The notes: generated from the letters alone by a model not told the origin. A DNA stretch of 30,511 bases from an uncultured Bacilli bacterium (GCA_934130105.1 CAKOXL010000014.1:1-30511); one strand, 5' to 3'; shown: positions 9,355 to 16,303, counted from the first letter of the stretch. Program-made: numbers and translations.

Positions 9355-10350
9355 ATGAATTTTAAAAAGAAACTACTAATTATCCCTTTATTTTTAATTA
9401 CTTTATTTCCATCAATAGTATTTGCATATTCTAATAAAATTATACTTGGTGGAGAAAATATTGGAATTAAAGTTAATTCAAAAAATGTCATGGTAGTAGG
9501 CTTTTATAAAGTAGGAGATAAGTATGTTGGCGAAGATGCAGGATTTAAAGTTGGTGATTTAATAACTAAAATAAACGAACAGGAAGTATCTTCTATTGAT
9601 GAGATGATTTCCATTATTGACAAAAACAAGGATAACGGTGCACTAAATGTTTCATTTTTAAGGAACAACAAAGAACTAACAACTTCACTTGAATTAATAA
9701 AGGATAGTAACGGTGTATATAAAACTGGTTTATACGTAAAAGATCAAATAAATGGTATTGGTACACTAACTTACATAGATCCAAATACTAAAATATTCGG
9801 TGCCCTAGGGCATGAAATTGCTGAAAAATCAACGATGAAGAGAATAGAAATAAAAGATGGAACCATTTTTAAATCAGATGTAACAGGTATTAATCGTAGT
9901 GAAAATGGTTCACCAGGATCAAAAGAAGCAAGATTTTATAGTGATGAAGTATATGGTAAAGTAAATTCAAATACTGAAAGTGGTATTTTTGGATACTATA
10001 CTGATAAACTATCCGATGATGGTACAATCGATGTAGCAGAAAAAGATGAAGTAAAATTGGGATATGCACAGATACGTACTGTAATCAATGATAATTCTAT
10101 TAAAAATTATGATATTGAAATTTTAAATATTAATCGTTCTGATTCCACTAAAAACATTTTGTTCAAGATCACTGATTCCGAATTATTAAAACTTACTGGT
10201 GGAGTAGTAGCTGGTATGAGTGGTAGCCCTATTATTCAGAATGATAAAATTATTGGTGCCGTTACCCACGTCGTTGTAAATGATACACAAAAAGGATATG
10301 GAATTTTTATAACTACCATGTTAGAAGAGGGAGATAAGCAGAGTAATTAA
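9355..10350 (+). CDS. spoIVB: SpoIVB peptidase (S55, PDZ-containing)
   Basis: In Bacillus, SpoIVB is made in the forespore, crosses into the intermembrane space and cleaves SpoIVFA, which releases the SpoIVFB protease to activate sigma-K. The 331-residue protein has an N-terminal membrane/signal segment (about residues 5-24), a PDZ domain (about 45-115, with AGFKVGDLITKINEQEV), and an S55 protease domain. The likely triad is H153 (GALGHEI), D274 (ITDSELL) and S289 (GMSGSPI). The 15-residue spacing from D to S equals that of the B. subtilis enzyme. The binding site AAGGAG lies just before the start. A CATAATA at 9314-9320 resembles a sigma-G -10 element, but I see no good -35. The active site is intact, so the gene appears functional. 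Confidence 0.95.
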   Translation: MNFKKKLLIIPLFLITLFPSIVFAYSNKIILGGENIGIKVNSKNVMVVGFYKVGDKYVGEDAGFKVGDLITKINEQEVSSIDEMISIIDKNKDNGALNVSFLRNNKELTTSLELIKDSNGVYKTGLYVKDQINGIGTLTYIDPNTKIFGALGHEIAEKSTMKRIEIKDGTIFKSDVTGINRSENGSPGSKEARFYSDEVYGKVNSNTESGIFGYYTDKLSDDGTIDVAEKDEVKLGYAQIRTVINDNSIKNYDIEILNINRSDSTKNILFKITDSELLKLTGGVVAGMSGSPIIQNDKIIGAVTHVVVNDTQKGYGIFITTMLEEGDKQSN

Positions 10351-10367
10351 CATACTCTGTTTTTTTT
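10339..10367 (+). terminator. Intrinsic terminator of spoIVB
   Basis: A 7-bp stem (CAGAGTA at 10339-10345, TACTCTG at 10353-10359) is followed by eight T. It spans the spoIVB stop codon. Confidence 0.85.
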
Positions 10368-10434
10368 ATTAAAATTTTTTATTTATTTAAGTAAAAAAAT
10401 AGTATATACTATATATGATAGGTATGGTGATAAT

Positions 10435-11061
10435 ATGGCAAGTTCTGTTATTCACATGTGTGTAGCAAAACAAATAAACAAAATTTTAAAAATAAAAGAT
10501 GAAAACATGTTACTTTTTGGTTCTATTGCCCCAGATATTAGTAAACATGTTGGTGAAACTAAGACAAGAAGTCATTTTTTATATGATAACAATAAAATCG
10601 ATATAAATCGTTTCCTAGATAAGTATAAATCAAAACTAAATGATCCATTTATTTTAGGATACTTTATTCATCTATATACCGATTTATTATGGGATAAATA
10701 TTTTGTTAGTGATATTGTTAACAAAGATAGTATTATTCTACTAAATGGTGATACCATAGAAAATACTAAAGAAAACTATAAAAAACTAATATATAATGAT
10801 TATACTAATCTAAATATATTACTATTAGATGAATATAATTTAGATTTATCGCTTTTTTATAATGAAGCAGTAATACCAGATATTACTATGGATGAAATAC
10901 CAGTAGATAAGCTTGGTAAACTATTAGATCATACAGGTGTTATTATAGCAAATACTAAAGAGAATAAGGCTTATACATTTAAATTAGAAAATATAGTTCC
11001 ATTTATAAATACATCTGCTCACTTAATATTGCTAAAAATAATGGAACTTACGAACAATTAG
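10435..11061 (+). CDS. Zinc-dependent phospholipase C-like protein
   Basis: The 208-residue protein fits the bacterial zinc-dependent phospholipase C-like family (Zn_dep_PLPC fold). Family features are an early His (SSVIHMCVAKQI), LLFGSIAPDISKHVGETKTRSHF (about residues 27-49) and LGYFIHLYTDLLWDKYF (about 74-90). These supply the His and Asp residues that normally bind metal. There is no signal peptide, so it would act in the cytoplasm, and the true substrate of such intracellular members is unknown. It starts at a GGTGAT-type site (10425-10430). It lies between spoIVB and two small membrane proteins, which gives little further clue. Confidence 0.8.
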   Translation: MASSVIHMCVAKQINKILKIKDENMLLFGSIAPDISKHVGETKTRSHFLYDNNKIDINRFLDKYKSKLNDPFILGYFIHLYTDLLWDKYFVSDIVNKDSIILLNGDTIENTKENYKKLIYNDYTNLNILLLDEYNLDLSLFYNEAVIPDITMDEIPVDKLGKLLDHTGVIIANTKENKAYTFKLENIVPFINTSAHLILLKIMELTNN

Positions 11062-11126
11062 CTATATTTACTTTTAAAAAAGAATATGCTAAAATGTTTG
11101 TAGTAAATAATAAAGGAGTAATATAT

Positions 11127-11465
11127 ATGGAAGAAAATAAAAATATCAATGATCAAATATCTCAAACAGAAGTAGTTGATTATAATAAAAAAGATAAAAG
11201 AAAAAAGAAAAAAGCAGGAAAAATAATAGCAAATATTTTAACTTTTATAATATTTATAGTAATTATTTTAGAAGGAGCTATTGGTATTATTAATATGCAA
11301 CGTATTAGTAATAAAGAAGAGCCAATTTGGTATTTAAATACAAAAACGACAGAAACTGAATTAAAAACAGTCACTGAATATAATCTTGGTTTATATAAGA
11401 TTGTTAAAACTGATACAGCTAAAGAAACAAAAATCACTTTAAAACCATTTTTTATTGGTGATTAA
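11127..11465 (+). CDS. Small single-pass membrane protein, 112 aa
   Basis: No family is recognised. The N-terminus is polar, then comes a run of lysines (about residues 22-30), a single transmembrane helix (about 32-54), and a C-terminal domain of about 58 residues that would lie outside the cell by the positive-inside rule. I choose ATG 11127, which has AAGGAG at 11113-11118; an in-frame start at 11094 has no binding site. The next gene starts nine bases after the stop and has the same overall plan, so the two probably form a pair. Confidence 0.75.
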   Translation: MEENKNINDQISQTEVVDYNKKDKRKKKKAGKIIANILTFIIFIVIILEGAIGIINMQRISNKEEPIWYLNTKTTETELKTVTEYNLGLYKIVKTDTAKETKITLKPFFIGD

Positions 11466-11474
11466 GGAGGAAAT

Positions 11475-11894
11475 ATGAATACTGAAACCACTAAAATTTT
11501 TGAAAATAATAGTAATAAAAATTTATTAATTATTATAGGAATAGTAGTTGCTTTAATAATAATTGGCCTTAGTATTAATTCTTACAAAGAAAAAAAATCA
11601 TCACCAACTACAATAAGTCAAAATTTAGAAACAGTTGGTCAAGACTTTTACGAAAATTATTATTATTCAGATATGGATGATGAACAAAAAACATTACTTG
11701 CTGAATTTAAGGATCAAGGAATTGTGGTTAATATTACCAATCTTGAAACCATAACTTCTTTAAATGAAAATTTAAAAAATAATTTAATAAAAAAGGAATG
11801 CGACTTTGACGAAACAAAAATAGTAATATATCCAGAAGAACCATATGGTAAAAAAGATTATAATTTAAAAATAGAACTATCTTGTAAAAAATAG
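11475..11894 (+). CDS. Small single-pass membrane protein, 139 aa
   Basis: This family is not recognised. It has a polar N-terminus, a transmembrane helix at about residues 16-34 (LLIIIGIVVALIIIGLSI), a Ser/Thr-rich linker and an acidic extracytoplasmic domain. That domain begins with a Tyr-rich patch (QDFYENYYYSDMDDEQK) and holds two cysteines (in KECDF and ELSCKK) that could form a disulfide. AAGGAGG lies directly before the ATG. It is cotranscribed with the preceding 112-residue membrane protein and closed by a strong terminator overlapping its end. Confidence 0.75.
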   Translation: MNTETTKIFENNSNKNLLIIIGIVVALIIIGLSINSYKEKKSSPTTISQNLETVGQDFYENYYYSDMDDEQKTLLAEFKDQGIVVNITNLETITSLNENLKNNLIKKECDFDETKIVIYPEEPYGKKDYNLKIELSCKK

Positions 11895-11905
11895 TTCTAT
11901 TTTTT
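11867..11905. terminator. Bidirectional terminator between convergent genes
   Basis: A 14-bp perfect stem (11867-11880 with 11891-11904, core ATAGAACTAT) has a 10-base loop. A-rich and T-rich flanks mean it can serve both the + gene ending at 11894 and the short - gene ending at 11922. Confidence 0.9.
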
Positions 11906-11921
11906 ATTTATCAACTAAATA

Positions 11922-12014
11922 TTAGATAAACCATACTACTATACTAGCAACAAATGATGCTACCATAATTAAAGTTAAAAATATTGCCATAAATTTTAAT
12001 ACTTTTTTATTCAC
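11922..12014 (-). CDS. 30-residue hydrophobic membrane peptide (DUF4044-like)
   Basis: A GTG-started frame of 30 codons reads from 12014 down to the TAA at 11922-11924. It is preceded by a good binding site (GAGGTG, reading leftward from about 12026). The peptide begins MNKKVLKFMAIFLT and consists of a short basic N-terminus and one transmembrane helix ending VVWFI. Length and plan resemble the tiny DUF4044-type membrane proteins found throughout Bacilli, whose function is unknown. The strong binding site, membrane-type composition and shared terminator on its 3' side support a real gene. It lies opposite in direction to its neighbours. Confidence 0.6.
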   Translation of the reverse strand: MNKKVLKFMAIFLTLIMVASFVASIVVWFI

Positions 12015-12067
12015 ATTTAACACCTCAATATAATTATAATTAAAAAAAACATAAAAGTAAAATAAAT

Positions 12068-12095
12068 ACATATTTTTTTCTATTTTTCATAGATT
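12068..12095 (+). promoter_or_regulatory. Possible sigma-E-type promoter of spoIIM
   Basis: ACATATT at 12068-12074 and CATAGATT at 12088-12095 resemble the B. subtilis sigma-E elements (KMATATT and CATACANT). The 13-base spacer is one shorter than usual. B. subtilis spoIIM is a sigma-E gene, so position and gene agree, but in such AT-rich DNA a chance match is possible. Confidence 0.35.
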
Positions 12096-12111
12096 TAATT
12101 AGGTGATAATA

Positions 12112-12729
12112 ATGAACAAAGCAATAACTAAATCAATGAAAAATATAGCAGCTCAAAAGAAAAAGTATTTATTTTTAATAGTAATAACATTAATAGGAAT
12201 ATTATCAGGAATTATTTTCATATTTTTTATATCAAAGGCGGACAAGTTATTAATAAAAGATGAATTAAACTCTTTTCTATTAAATATTAAGAATAATAAT
12301 TTAGACTATTATTCATCTTTTTTTCAGTCATTTTCTTCTAACTTTATCTATCTAATTATTATTTGGTTACTTGGTATTTCAATTATAGGCATTCCAATCA
12401 TCATTTTCTTATTATTTTTCAAAGGATTTATCTTTGGATTTGGAATTTCATCCATGATATCTAATTTTGGTTTAAAAGGAATAGGATTATCACTAGGATA
12501 CCAATTACCACATTTACTAATAATGCTTTTAATTTTTCTATTAATAAGTTTTTATGCCATAAATTTTTCAGTTAAACTATTTAGAATATTATTTTTAAAA
12601 GATAACATCAATTTATCTCCTTATTTTAAAAAATATATTCAAATATTAATAATATCACTAGTTTTCTCTTTAATATGTTCCATAATGGAAACATTTTTAA
12701 GTCCAATTTTGATTAATTTATTCTTGTAA
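12112..12729 (+). CDS. spoIIM: Stage II sporulation protein M
   Basis: SpoIIM is the membrane subunit of the SpoIID-SpoIIM-SpoIIP (DMP) machine, which remodels septal peptidoglycan during engulfment of the forespore. The 205-residue protein has a basic N-terminus, about five transmembrane helices, and the family segment IIGIPIIIFLLFFKGFIFGFG (about residues 91-111), followed by GIGLSLGYQLPHLLIMLL. The start is ATG 12112 with the GGTGAT site at 12102-12107; an in-frame GTG at 12103 sits inside that site. A candidate sigma-E promoter lies upstream. Because SpoIIM has a spore-specific role, this gene is better evidence for sporulation ancestry than housekeeping genes. Confidence 0.88.
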   Translation: MNKAITKSMKNIAAQKKKYLFLIVITLIGILSGIIFIFFISKADKLLIKDELNSFLLNIKNNNLDYYSSFFQSFSSNFIYLIIIWLLGISIIGIPIIIFLLFFKGFIFGFGISSMISNFGLKGIGLSLGYQLPHLLIMLLIFLLISFYAINFSVKLFRILFLKDNINLSPYFKKYIQILIISLVFSLICSIMETFLSPILINLFL

Positions 12730-12770
12730 AGAAGTATATAAAAAAGTATAATAATATTGTGGTGAAAAGT

Positions 12771-13877
12771 ATGAAAAAAGTAGTAATTGGAATGAGCGGT
12801 GGAGTAGACAGTAGTGTAAGTGCCATTCTTTTAAAGAATCAAGGATATGAAGTAATAGGATTGTTTATGAGAAATTGGGATACTTCAGTTAATGGTGATA
12901 TTTTAGGTAATCCTAATCTAGATAACAACATCTGTCCGCAAGAACAAGATTATAATGATGCATTAGCTGTATGTCAAAAAATTGGAATTCCCCTTCATCG
13001 TATTGATTTCGTAAAAGAGTATTGGGATTATGTCTTTGAATACTTTCTAGACGAATTAAAAAAAGGAAGAACACCAAATCCTGATGTTATGTGTAATAAA
13101 TACATCAAGTTTGACTATTTTATAAGAGAAGCTAAAAAATTAGGTGCAGATTATATCGCAACAGGTCATTATGCCAGAATAAAGGATGGCCAACTATTAA
13201 GAGCTGTTGATAGCAATAAGGATCAAACCTATTTCTTATCTCAATTATCACACGAGCAACTTGAAAATGTTTTATTTCCAATTGGTGATTTAGAAAAAAC
13301 CAAAGTTAGAAAAATAGCAGAAGAATATGGATTAATTACTGCAAGAAAAAAAGATTCAACAGGTATTTGCTTTATAGGTGAAAGAAATTTCAAAAATTTT
13401 TTAAAGAATTATTTGCCAAATTTACCTGGTGATGTTGTTGACATCGACACTAATAAAATCGTTGGTAAACATATTGGTTTAATGTATTATACTATTGGTC
13501 AAAGAAGAGGACTTGATATTGGTGGAACTAAAGATAGAATGTTCGTTGTAGGAAAAAATCTAGAAAAAAATATATTGTATGTAGCACTAGGTGAAGATAA
13601 TGAATATTTAATATCAGATAGCTGCATAATTGATACGATTAATTTTAATACGACTGATAGACCAACTAATTGTACTGCTAAGTTTCGTTATCGTGCTCCA
13701 GATTATCCTGTAACATTAGAATATATTAATGATAATGAAATTTTAGTAAGATATAATAACATAAAGGCAGTTACACCAGGACAAGCATGTGTCTTTTACG
13801 ATGGCGACAAGTGCATTGGTGGAGGAATTATAAAGACTGTATGTAAAGATAATAAAAAAATATGGTATATATTGTAA
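12771..13877 (+). CDS. mnmA: tRNA-specific 2-thiouridylase MnmA
   Basis: MnmA thiolates U34 of Lys, Glu and Gln tRNAs, using sulfur passed from a cysteine desulfurase and ATP activation of the uridine. The 368-residue protein shows the PP-loop SGGVDSS (residues 9-15), the first catalytic Cys C108 in NPDVMCNKYIKF, TGHYARI (131-137), and the second Cys C200 in STGICFIGERNF. The C-terminal tRNA-binding part contains YYTIGQRRGLDIGG and TPGQACVFYDGD. ATG 12771 follows a GGTGA site; an in-frame GTG at 12759 is not favoured. No desulfurase gene is adjacent. About 70 bases later a separate promoter begins the next gene. Confidence 0.97.
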   Translation: MKKVVIGMSGGVDSSVSAILLKNQGYEVIGLFMRNWDTSVNGDILGNPNLDNNICPQEQDYNDALAVCQKIGIPLHRIDFVKEYWDYVFEYFLDELKKGRTPNPDVMCNKYIKFDYFIREAKKLGADYIATGHYARIKDGQLLRAVDSNKDQTYFLSQLSHEQLENVLFPIGDLEKTKVRKIAEEYGLITARKKDSTGICFIGERNFKNFLKNYLPNLPGDVVDIDTNKIVGKHIGLMYYTIGQRRGLDIGGTKDRMFVVGKNLEKNILYVALGEDNEYLISDSCIIDTINFNTTDRPTNCTAKFRYRAPDYPVTLEYINDNEILVRYNNIKAVTPGQACVFYDGDKCIGGGIIKTVCKDNKKIWYIL

Positions 13878-13898
13878 AATATATGTCAACTTTACTAC

Positions 13899-13926
13899 TT
13901 GTATTTTTTGTTTATTGTGATAAAAT
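13899..13926 (+). promoter_or_regulatory. Promoter of the HTH gene at 13947
   Basis: TTGTAT at 13899-13904, a 16-base spacer and TAAAAT at 13921-13926 with an upstream TG. The gene's AGGAGG follows a few bases on. Confidence 0.5.
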
Positions 13927-13946
13927 TATATTAGGAGGTCATTGAT

Positions 13947-14714
13947 ATGCAAAATCTTAAAAAAACATTTTCAGAGTTAGGTATTTCAAAAGTTAGATTA
14001 GCCAAATATCTTGGCGTATCTAGACAAATGTTATATAACTATCTTGCTGAAAACGAACTTGAAAAGTGGCCTAAAGAAAAAGCAATGAAGATACTTTGTC
14101 TATTAGGTGTAAAGGAAATTAAAGATATTGACAATATAAAAATAGATGGGGAATATATTATTCAAGTTGAAAACCGTCTAAATGATGGTATAAAGGATGA
14201 TACAGACAAATACGACTTAAGTGAATTAAAAGGTTTTAATAAAAAAGAGCAAGAACTTTTATCTAATATTATTCAACTTTTAAAAGAAAAACTATCTGAC
14301 GACAAAACAAAAGAAGTGTATAATAGTTACCGTTATTTATATTATTTTTTACAATCAATGCAAACAACAAAAGAGCTTAAATATATATTAGGTTATATGG
14401 CTAAATCAATGGGGTTTGTCGACCATACTGAATATGTATTTAATGAAGAAAAGCAATATATATTTGAAGCAATTATGTTTTCAGCTATGACATTATATAA
14501 TAGTGGTACTGCATCTAGAAGCAAGATAGCTGATACTCACAAGCGTTTTGAGCAAGATATAGAACATAGAAAAGAAGAAGTACTTAGTAGAACTCAAGAA
14601 TTAAATACAGCCAAAATACAAGCATTAAAAGAACTTGGTTATACAGAGATTAACGGTAATAATGCCAAGGAAGTATTAGATAAAATCGCAGAAATACAAG
14701 CAAGAAAAGTATAA
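13947..14714 (+). CDS. HTH (XRE-like) protein with helical C-terminal domain
   Basis: A helix-turn-helix of about 60 residues opens the protein (GISKVRLAKYLGVSRQMLYN, about residues 12-31), so it probably binds DNA. The rest (to residue 255) is helical, with an acidic linker (about 75-95), a middle domain rich in Tyr and Phe, and a coiled-coil-like end (about 190-255, EQDIEHRKEEVLSRTQELN). I do not recognise the C-terminal domain and cannot name a target. It has its own promoter, an AGGAGG binding site and a clean terminator, hence is monocistronic. It lies in the stretch between the core gene mnmA and dif, a region where accessory genes tend to collect. Confidence 0.75.
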   Translation: MQNLKKTFSELGISKVRLAKYLGVSRQMLYNYLAENELEKWPKEKAMKILCLLGVKEIKDIDNIKIDGEYIIQVENRLNDGIKDDTDKYDLSELKGFNKKEQELLSNIIQLLKEKLSDDKTKEVYNSYRYLYYFLQSMQTTKELKYILGYMAKSMGFVDHTEYVFNEEKQYIFEAIMFSAMTLYNSGTASRSKIADTHKRFEQDIEHRKEEVLSRTQELNTAKIQALKELGYTEINGNNAKEVLDKIAEIQARKV

Positions 14715-14741
14715 ATAGATGAATAAATAAATTTAAGTATT

Positions 14742-14770
14742 AATACAAGCATTTTGTGCTTGTATTTTTT
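14742..14770 (+). terminator. Intrinsic terminator of the HTH gene
   Basis: A 10-bp stem (AATACAAGCA at 14742-14751, TGCTTGTATT at 14757-14766) is followed by a T run. Confidence 0.9.
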
Positions 14771-14807
14771 GTCTTCAAGTAGTATATTTTAATAAAAAAT
14801 TAACATG

Positions 14808-14836
14808 TTGTTATTTTTTTTAATATATGATAAAAT
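14808..14836 (+). promoter_or_regulatory. Promoter of the DUF2726 gene
   Basis: TTGTTA at 14808-14813, a 17-base spacer and TAAAAT at 14831-14836. Confidence 0.5.
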
Positions 14837-14894
14837 AAGTCTAACAATAGTTATAAACGTTGATTGATTAAAAGGGTAGGGAAGGAAGTAAAAT

Positions 14895-15413
14895 ATGTTA
14901 GATGAGCTAATTCAAAAAATATTAGATTTTATATTAGGTTTATTTGGAATAAATACTAAACAAGAAAAAAATATAAATAAAATTACTAATAATGCAACCA
15001 ATAATTATGTTACAAGAGATTTTATGACACAAACAGAAATGATCTTCTATGACAAAATCAAAGATTTAAACGATGAATATGTCGTTATTCCTCAGGTAAA
15101 TTTAGGAACAATAATTAAAAAGAAAACCAAAGGATATAGAAATGAATTATTTAAAAATATAGATTTTGCAATTTTCAGTAAAGATTTTAAAGAAGTACTA
15201 TTATTAATAGAATTAAATGATAGTACACATCAGCAATATAACAGAAAAAAAAGAGACAGAAACTTAAACGATATATGTAAAAGTGCAAATATAAAATTAA
15301 TGACTTTTTATACAAAATATCCAAATGAAAAAACATGGGTATTAAATAGGATAAGAAATGAAATATTTCCACAGAAAGATATCGAAATAGAAAATGCTAA
15401 TAATATTATTTAG
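14895..15413 (+). CDS. DUF2726 domain protein (nuclease-like fold)
   Basis: The 172-residue protein has an amphipathic or weakly membrane-associated N-terminus (about residues 1-18), an Asn/Lys linker, then a DUF2726 domain (about 40-165). Family features are FMTQTEMIFYDKI, VIPQVNLGTII, FKNIDFAIF and LLLIELNDSTHQQ followed by RKKRDRNLNDICKSANI. The Asp of NIDFAIF, the Glu of IELND and the later Lys/Arg resemble the D-(x)n-E-x-K arrangement of restriction-endonuclease-like folds, so nuclease activity is possible but unproven. The gene has its own promoter and a GGGAAGGAAG binding region. It ends 20 bases before the left junction of the prophage, so it is the last host gene before dif. Confidence 0.75.
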   Translation: MLDELIQKILDFILGLFGINTKQEKNINKITNNATNNYVTRDFMTQTEMIFYDKIKDLNDEYVVIPQVNLGTIIKKKTKGYRNELFKNIDFAIFSKDFKEVLLLIELNDSTHQQYNRKKRDRNLNDICKSANIKLMTFYTKYPNEKTWVLNRIRNEIFPQKDIEIENANNII

Positions 15414-15426
15414 CTTTTCATTTTTT
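15395..15426 (+). terminator. Probable terminator of the DUF2726 gene
   Basis: An imperfect stem, GCTAATAAT pairing with ATTATTTAGC, covers the stop codon and is followed by TTTTCATTTTTT. It is weaker than the other terminators in the window. Confidence 0.45.
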
Positions 15427-15433
15427 AGTTATT

Positions 15434-15461
15434 AGTTAACATAATATCAATGATTATAAAG
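15434..15461 (+). other. attL: left prophage junction, hybrid dif site
   Basis: The host half is AGTTAACATAA (15434-15444), then the 6-base centre TATCAA, then the phage half TGATTATAAAG (15451-15461). The left arm differs by one base from the reverse complement of the XerD arm of B. subtilis dif (AGTTTACATAA, from memory). The right arm is degenerate, as expected for a phage attP arm. Confidence 0.8.
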
Positions 15462-15516
15462 GCCATAAACGGCAAATATAGGAGGCTTTTATATCAAGAT
15501 AGTATAATTATATTAG

Positions 15517-15558
15517 AAAAGACTAAATTAAGCTTAAAACGGCTTAAAATAGTCTTTT
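15517..15558. terminator. Bidirectional terminator at the prophage left end
   Basis: AAAAGACTA (15517-15525) pairs with TAGTCTTTT (15550-15558). After a 2x2 mismatch, TTAAGC pairs with GCTTAA, with an 8-base loop. It directly follows the stop of the leftward gene at 15559 and has T runs on both strands, insulating the prophage from host transcription. Confidence 0.75.
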
Positions 15559-15753
15559 TTAATTTAATAATAAAAATAAACCTAAAAATAATACTACTAT
15601 CGAAATAATTGTTTCTCTAATATTTTCATTTTTTATTCTGCTTAGCATTTTTCTTAGCATAACAACTACAATTGCAATTATTAACAATTTTGCAATAACA
15701 GGCGATATTCCTTTTAATACTTCAGCTGAAGCTTTTTCGCTAAATTCATCCAA
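15559..15753 (-). CDS. Small two-helix membrane protein in the lysogenic transcript
   Basis: The 64-residue protein has two hydrophobic helices (about residues 20-34 and 46-63) separated by a basic stretch (RKMLSRIKNEN), so both ends probably face the same side. It starts with TTG at 15753, one base after the repressor stop. Its binding site (AAAGGA) lies inside the last codons of the repressor gene, which implies translational coupling. It would therefore be made in the lysogen along with the repressor. That position suggests a role in the prophage state, such as blocking superinfection, but this is inference. No family is recognised. Confidence 0.65.
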   Translation of the reverse strand: MDEFSEKASAEVLKGISPVIAKLLIIAIVVVMLRKMLSRIKNENIRETIISIVVLFLGLFLLLN

Positions 15754-15754
15754 T

Positions 15755-15970
15755 TTATTCTTTCCTTTCTATTGTTATTTTTACATTATGTTTTTTGCAC
15801 ATATCTAAAAAATCATTTAGATACATCCTATTTCGCCCGTTTTCAATATTGTTGATACTATCTCTACTTCTTTTTAGTGTATTGCCAAAGTCTTTTTGAT
15901 TTAATTCTGTCCATTCTCTTATCATTCTTACAATATCTTTTGCTTGATATTCATTAGCTATTATTTTCAT
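15755..15970 (-). CDS. Phage repressor, XRE/Cro-CI type HTH
   Basis: The 71-residue protein is essentially one helix-turn-helix domain: IVRMIREWTELNQKDFGNTL then KRSRDSINNIENGRNRM, the usual pattern of XRE-family DNA binders, where the helix with SRDSINNIE contacts DNA. I start it at 15970, where a good site (AGGAGTGG) precedes the ATG; a longer reading from 16042 would run through the operators and lacks a site. It is divergent from the rest of the phage genes and faces two near-identical palindromes, so it most likely represses the rightward promoter and its own. It is too short to carry a C-terminal cleavage domain, so RecA-driven self-cleavage is unlikely. Confidence 0.85.
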   Translation of the reverse strand: MKIIANEYQAKDIVRMIREWTELNQKDFGNTLKRSRDSINNIENGRNRMYLNDFLDMCKKHNVKITIERKE

Positions 15971-15989
15971 TTTTTCCACTCCTGTCATT

Positions 15990-16081
15990 AGATTATCAAT
16001 AATACTCAAAAAAAGTTCATTTTGAGTATTGACTATACTCAACGATTTTGATATATTCTAATTGAGTACTAACAGTACTCA
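15990..16081. promoter_or_regulatory. Repressor operators (two perfect, one imperfect)
   Basis: Two 19-base palindromes share one design: TGAGTAT-N5-ATACTCA at 16023-16041 and TGAGTAC-N5-GTACTCA at 16063-16081. Their centres are 40 bases apart, about four helical turns. A weaker copy lies at 15990-16008 (right half ATACTCA exact, left half 5 of 7). The first overlaps the -35 of the rightward promoter and the second covers its start point; the weak one lies nearest the repressor gene and may serve autoregulation. Confidence 0.85.
16029..16057 (+). promoter_or_regulatory. Rightward (lytic) phage promoter
   Basis: TTGACT at 16029-16034, a 17-base spacer and TATATT at 16052-16057 place the start near 16064. 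The promoter is sandwiched between the two perfect operators, so bound repressor should block it. Confidence 0.75.
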
Positions 16082-16099
16082 GAGAGGAGGCCTCAAAAA

Positions 16100-16300
16100 A
16101 TGGAAGTTAAGGCTACATTAGTAGAGGGAATAGGAAAAAAGAGTGGTAAACCTTATACTGCTTTAGAAATTCAATTGACGGATACATTTAAAAAAAGGGT
16201 TTTCTTAGAACCTGCTGAATTAGAATTACTAAAATTAACTAAAGTTCAATCTAATACTCAAAATTTAGATGAAAAACCAGATACAGGTTTTTGGAACTAG
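16100..16300 (+). CDS. Small phage protein, candidate ssDNA-binding (gene V analogue)
   Basis: This is the first gene under the rightward promoter, with a very strong site (GAGGAGG). The 66-residue protein starts with a beta-rich region (MEVKATLVEGIGKKSGKPYT, then ALEIQLTDTFKKRVFLEP) and has a polar tail ending in GFWN. Size, basic beta-rich core and position just before the coat genes match the place of the single-stranded-DNA-binding protein in filamentous phages. The sequence itself gives no firm family match, so the function is inference from order. A general small phage regulatory protein is the alternative. Confidence 0.6.
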   Translation: MEVKATLVEGIGKKSGKPYTALEIQLTDTFKKRVFLEPAELELLKLTKVQSNTQNLDEKPDTGFWN

Positions 16301-16303
16301 TAA

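Noticed and set aside
15414..15460. Integration into a tRNA gene
   Set aside because: No tRNA-like cloverleaf or conserved T-loop is visible at either junction, while a dif layout is.
15559..15970. Reading the repressor and small membrane protein as a toxin-antitoxin pair
   Set aside because: The operators lie across the divergent phage promoter, which fits a phage switch better; a membrane toxin cannot be excluded but nothing in the sequence supports it.
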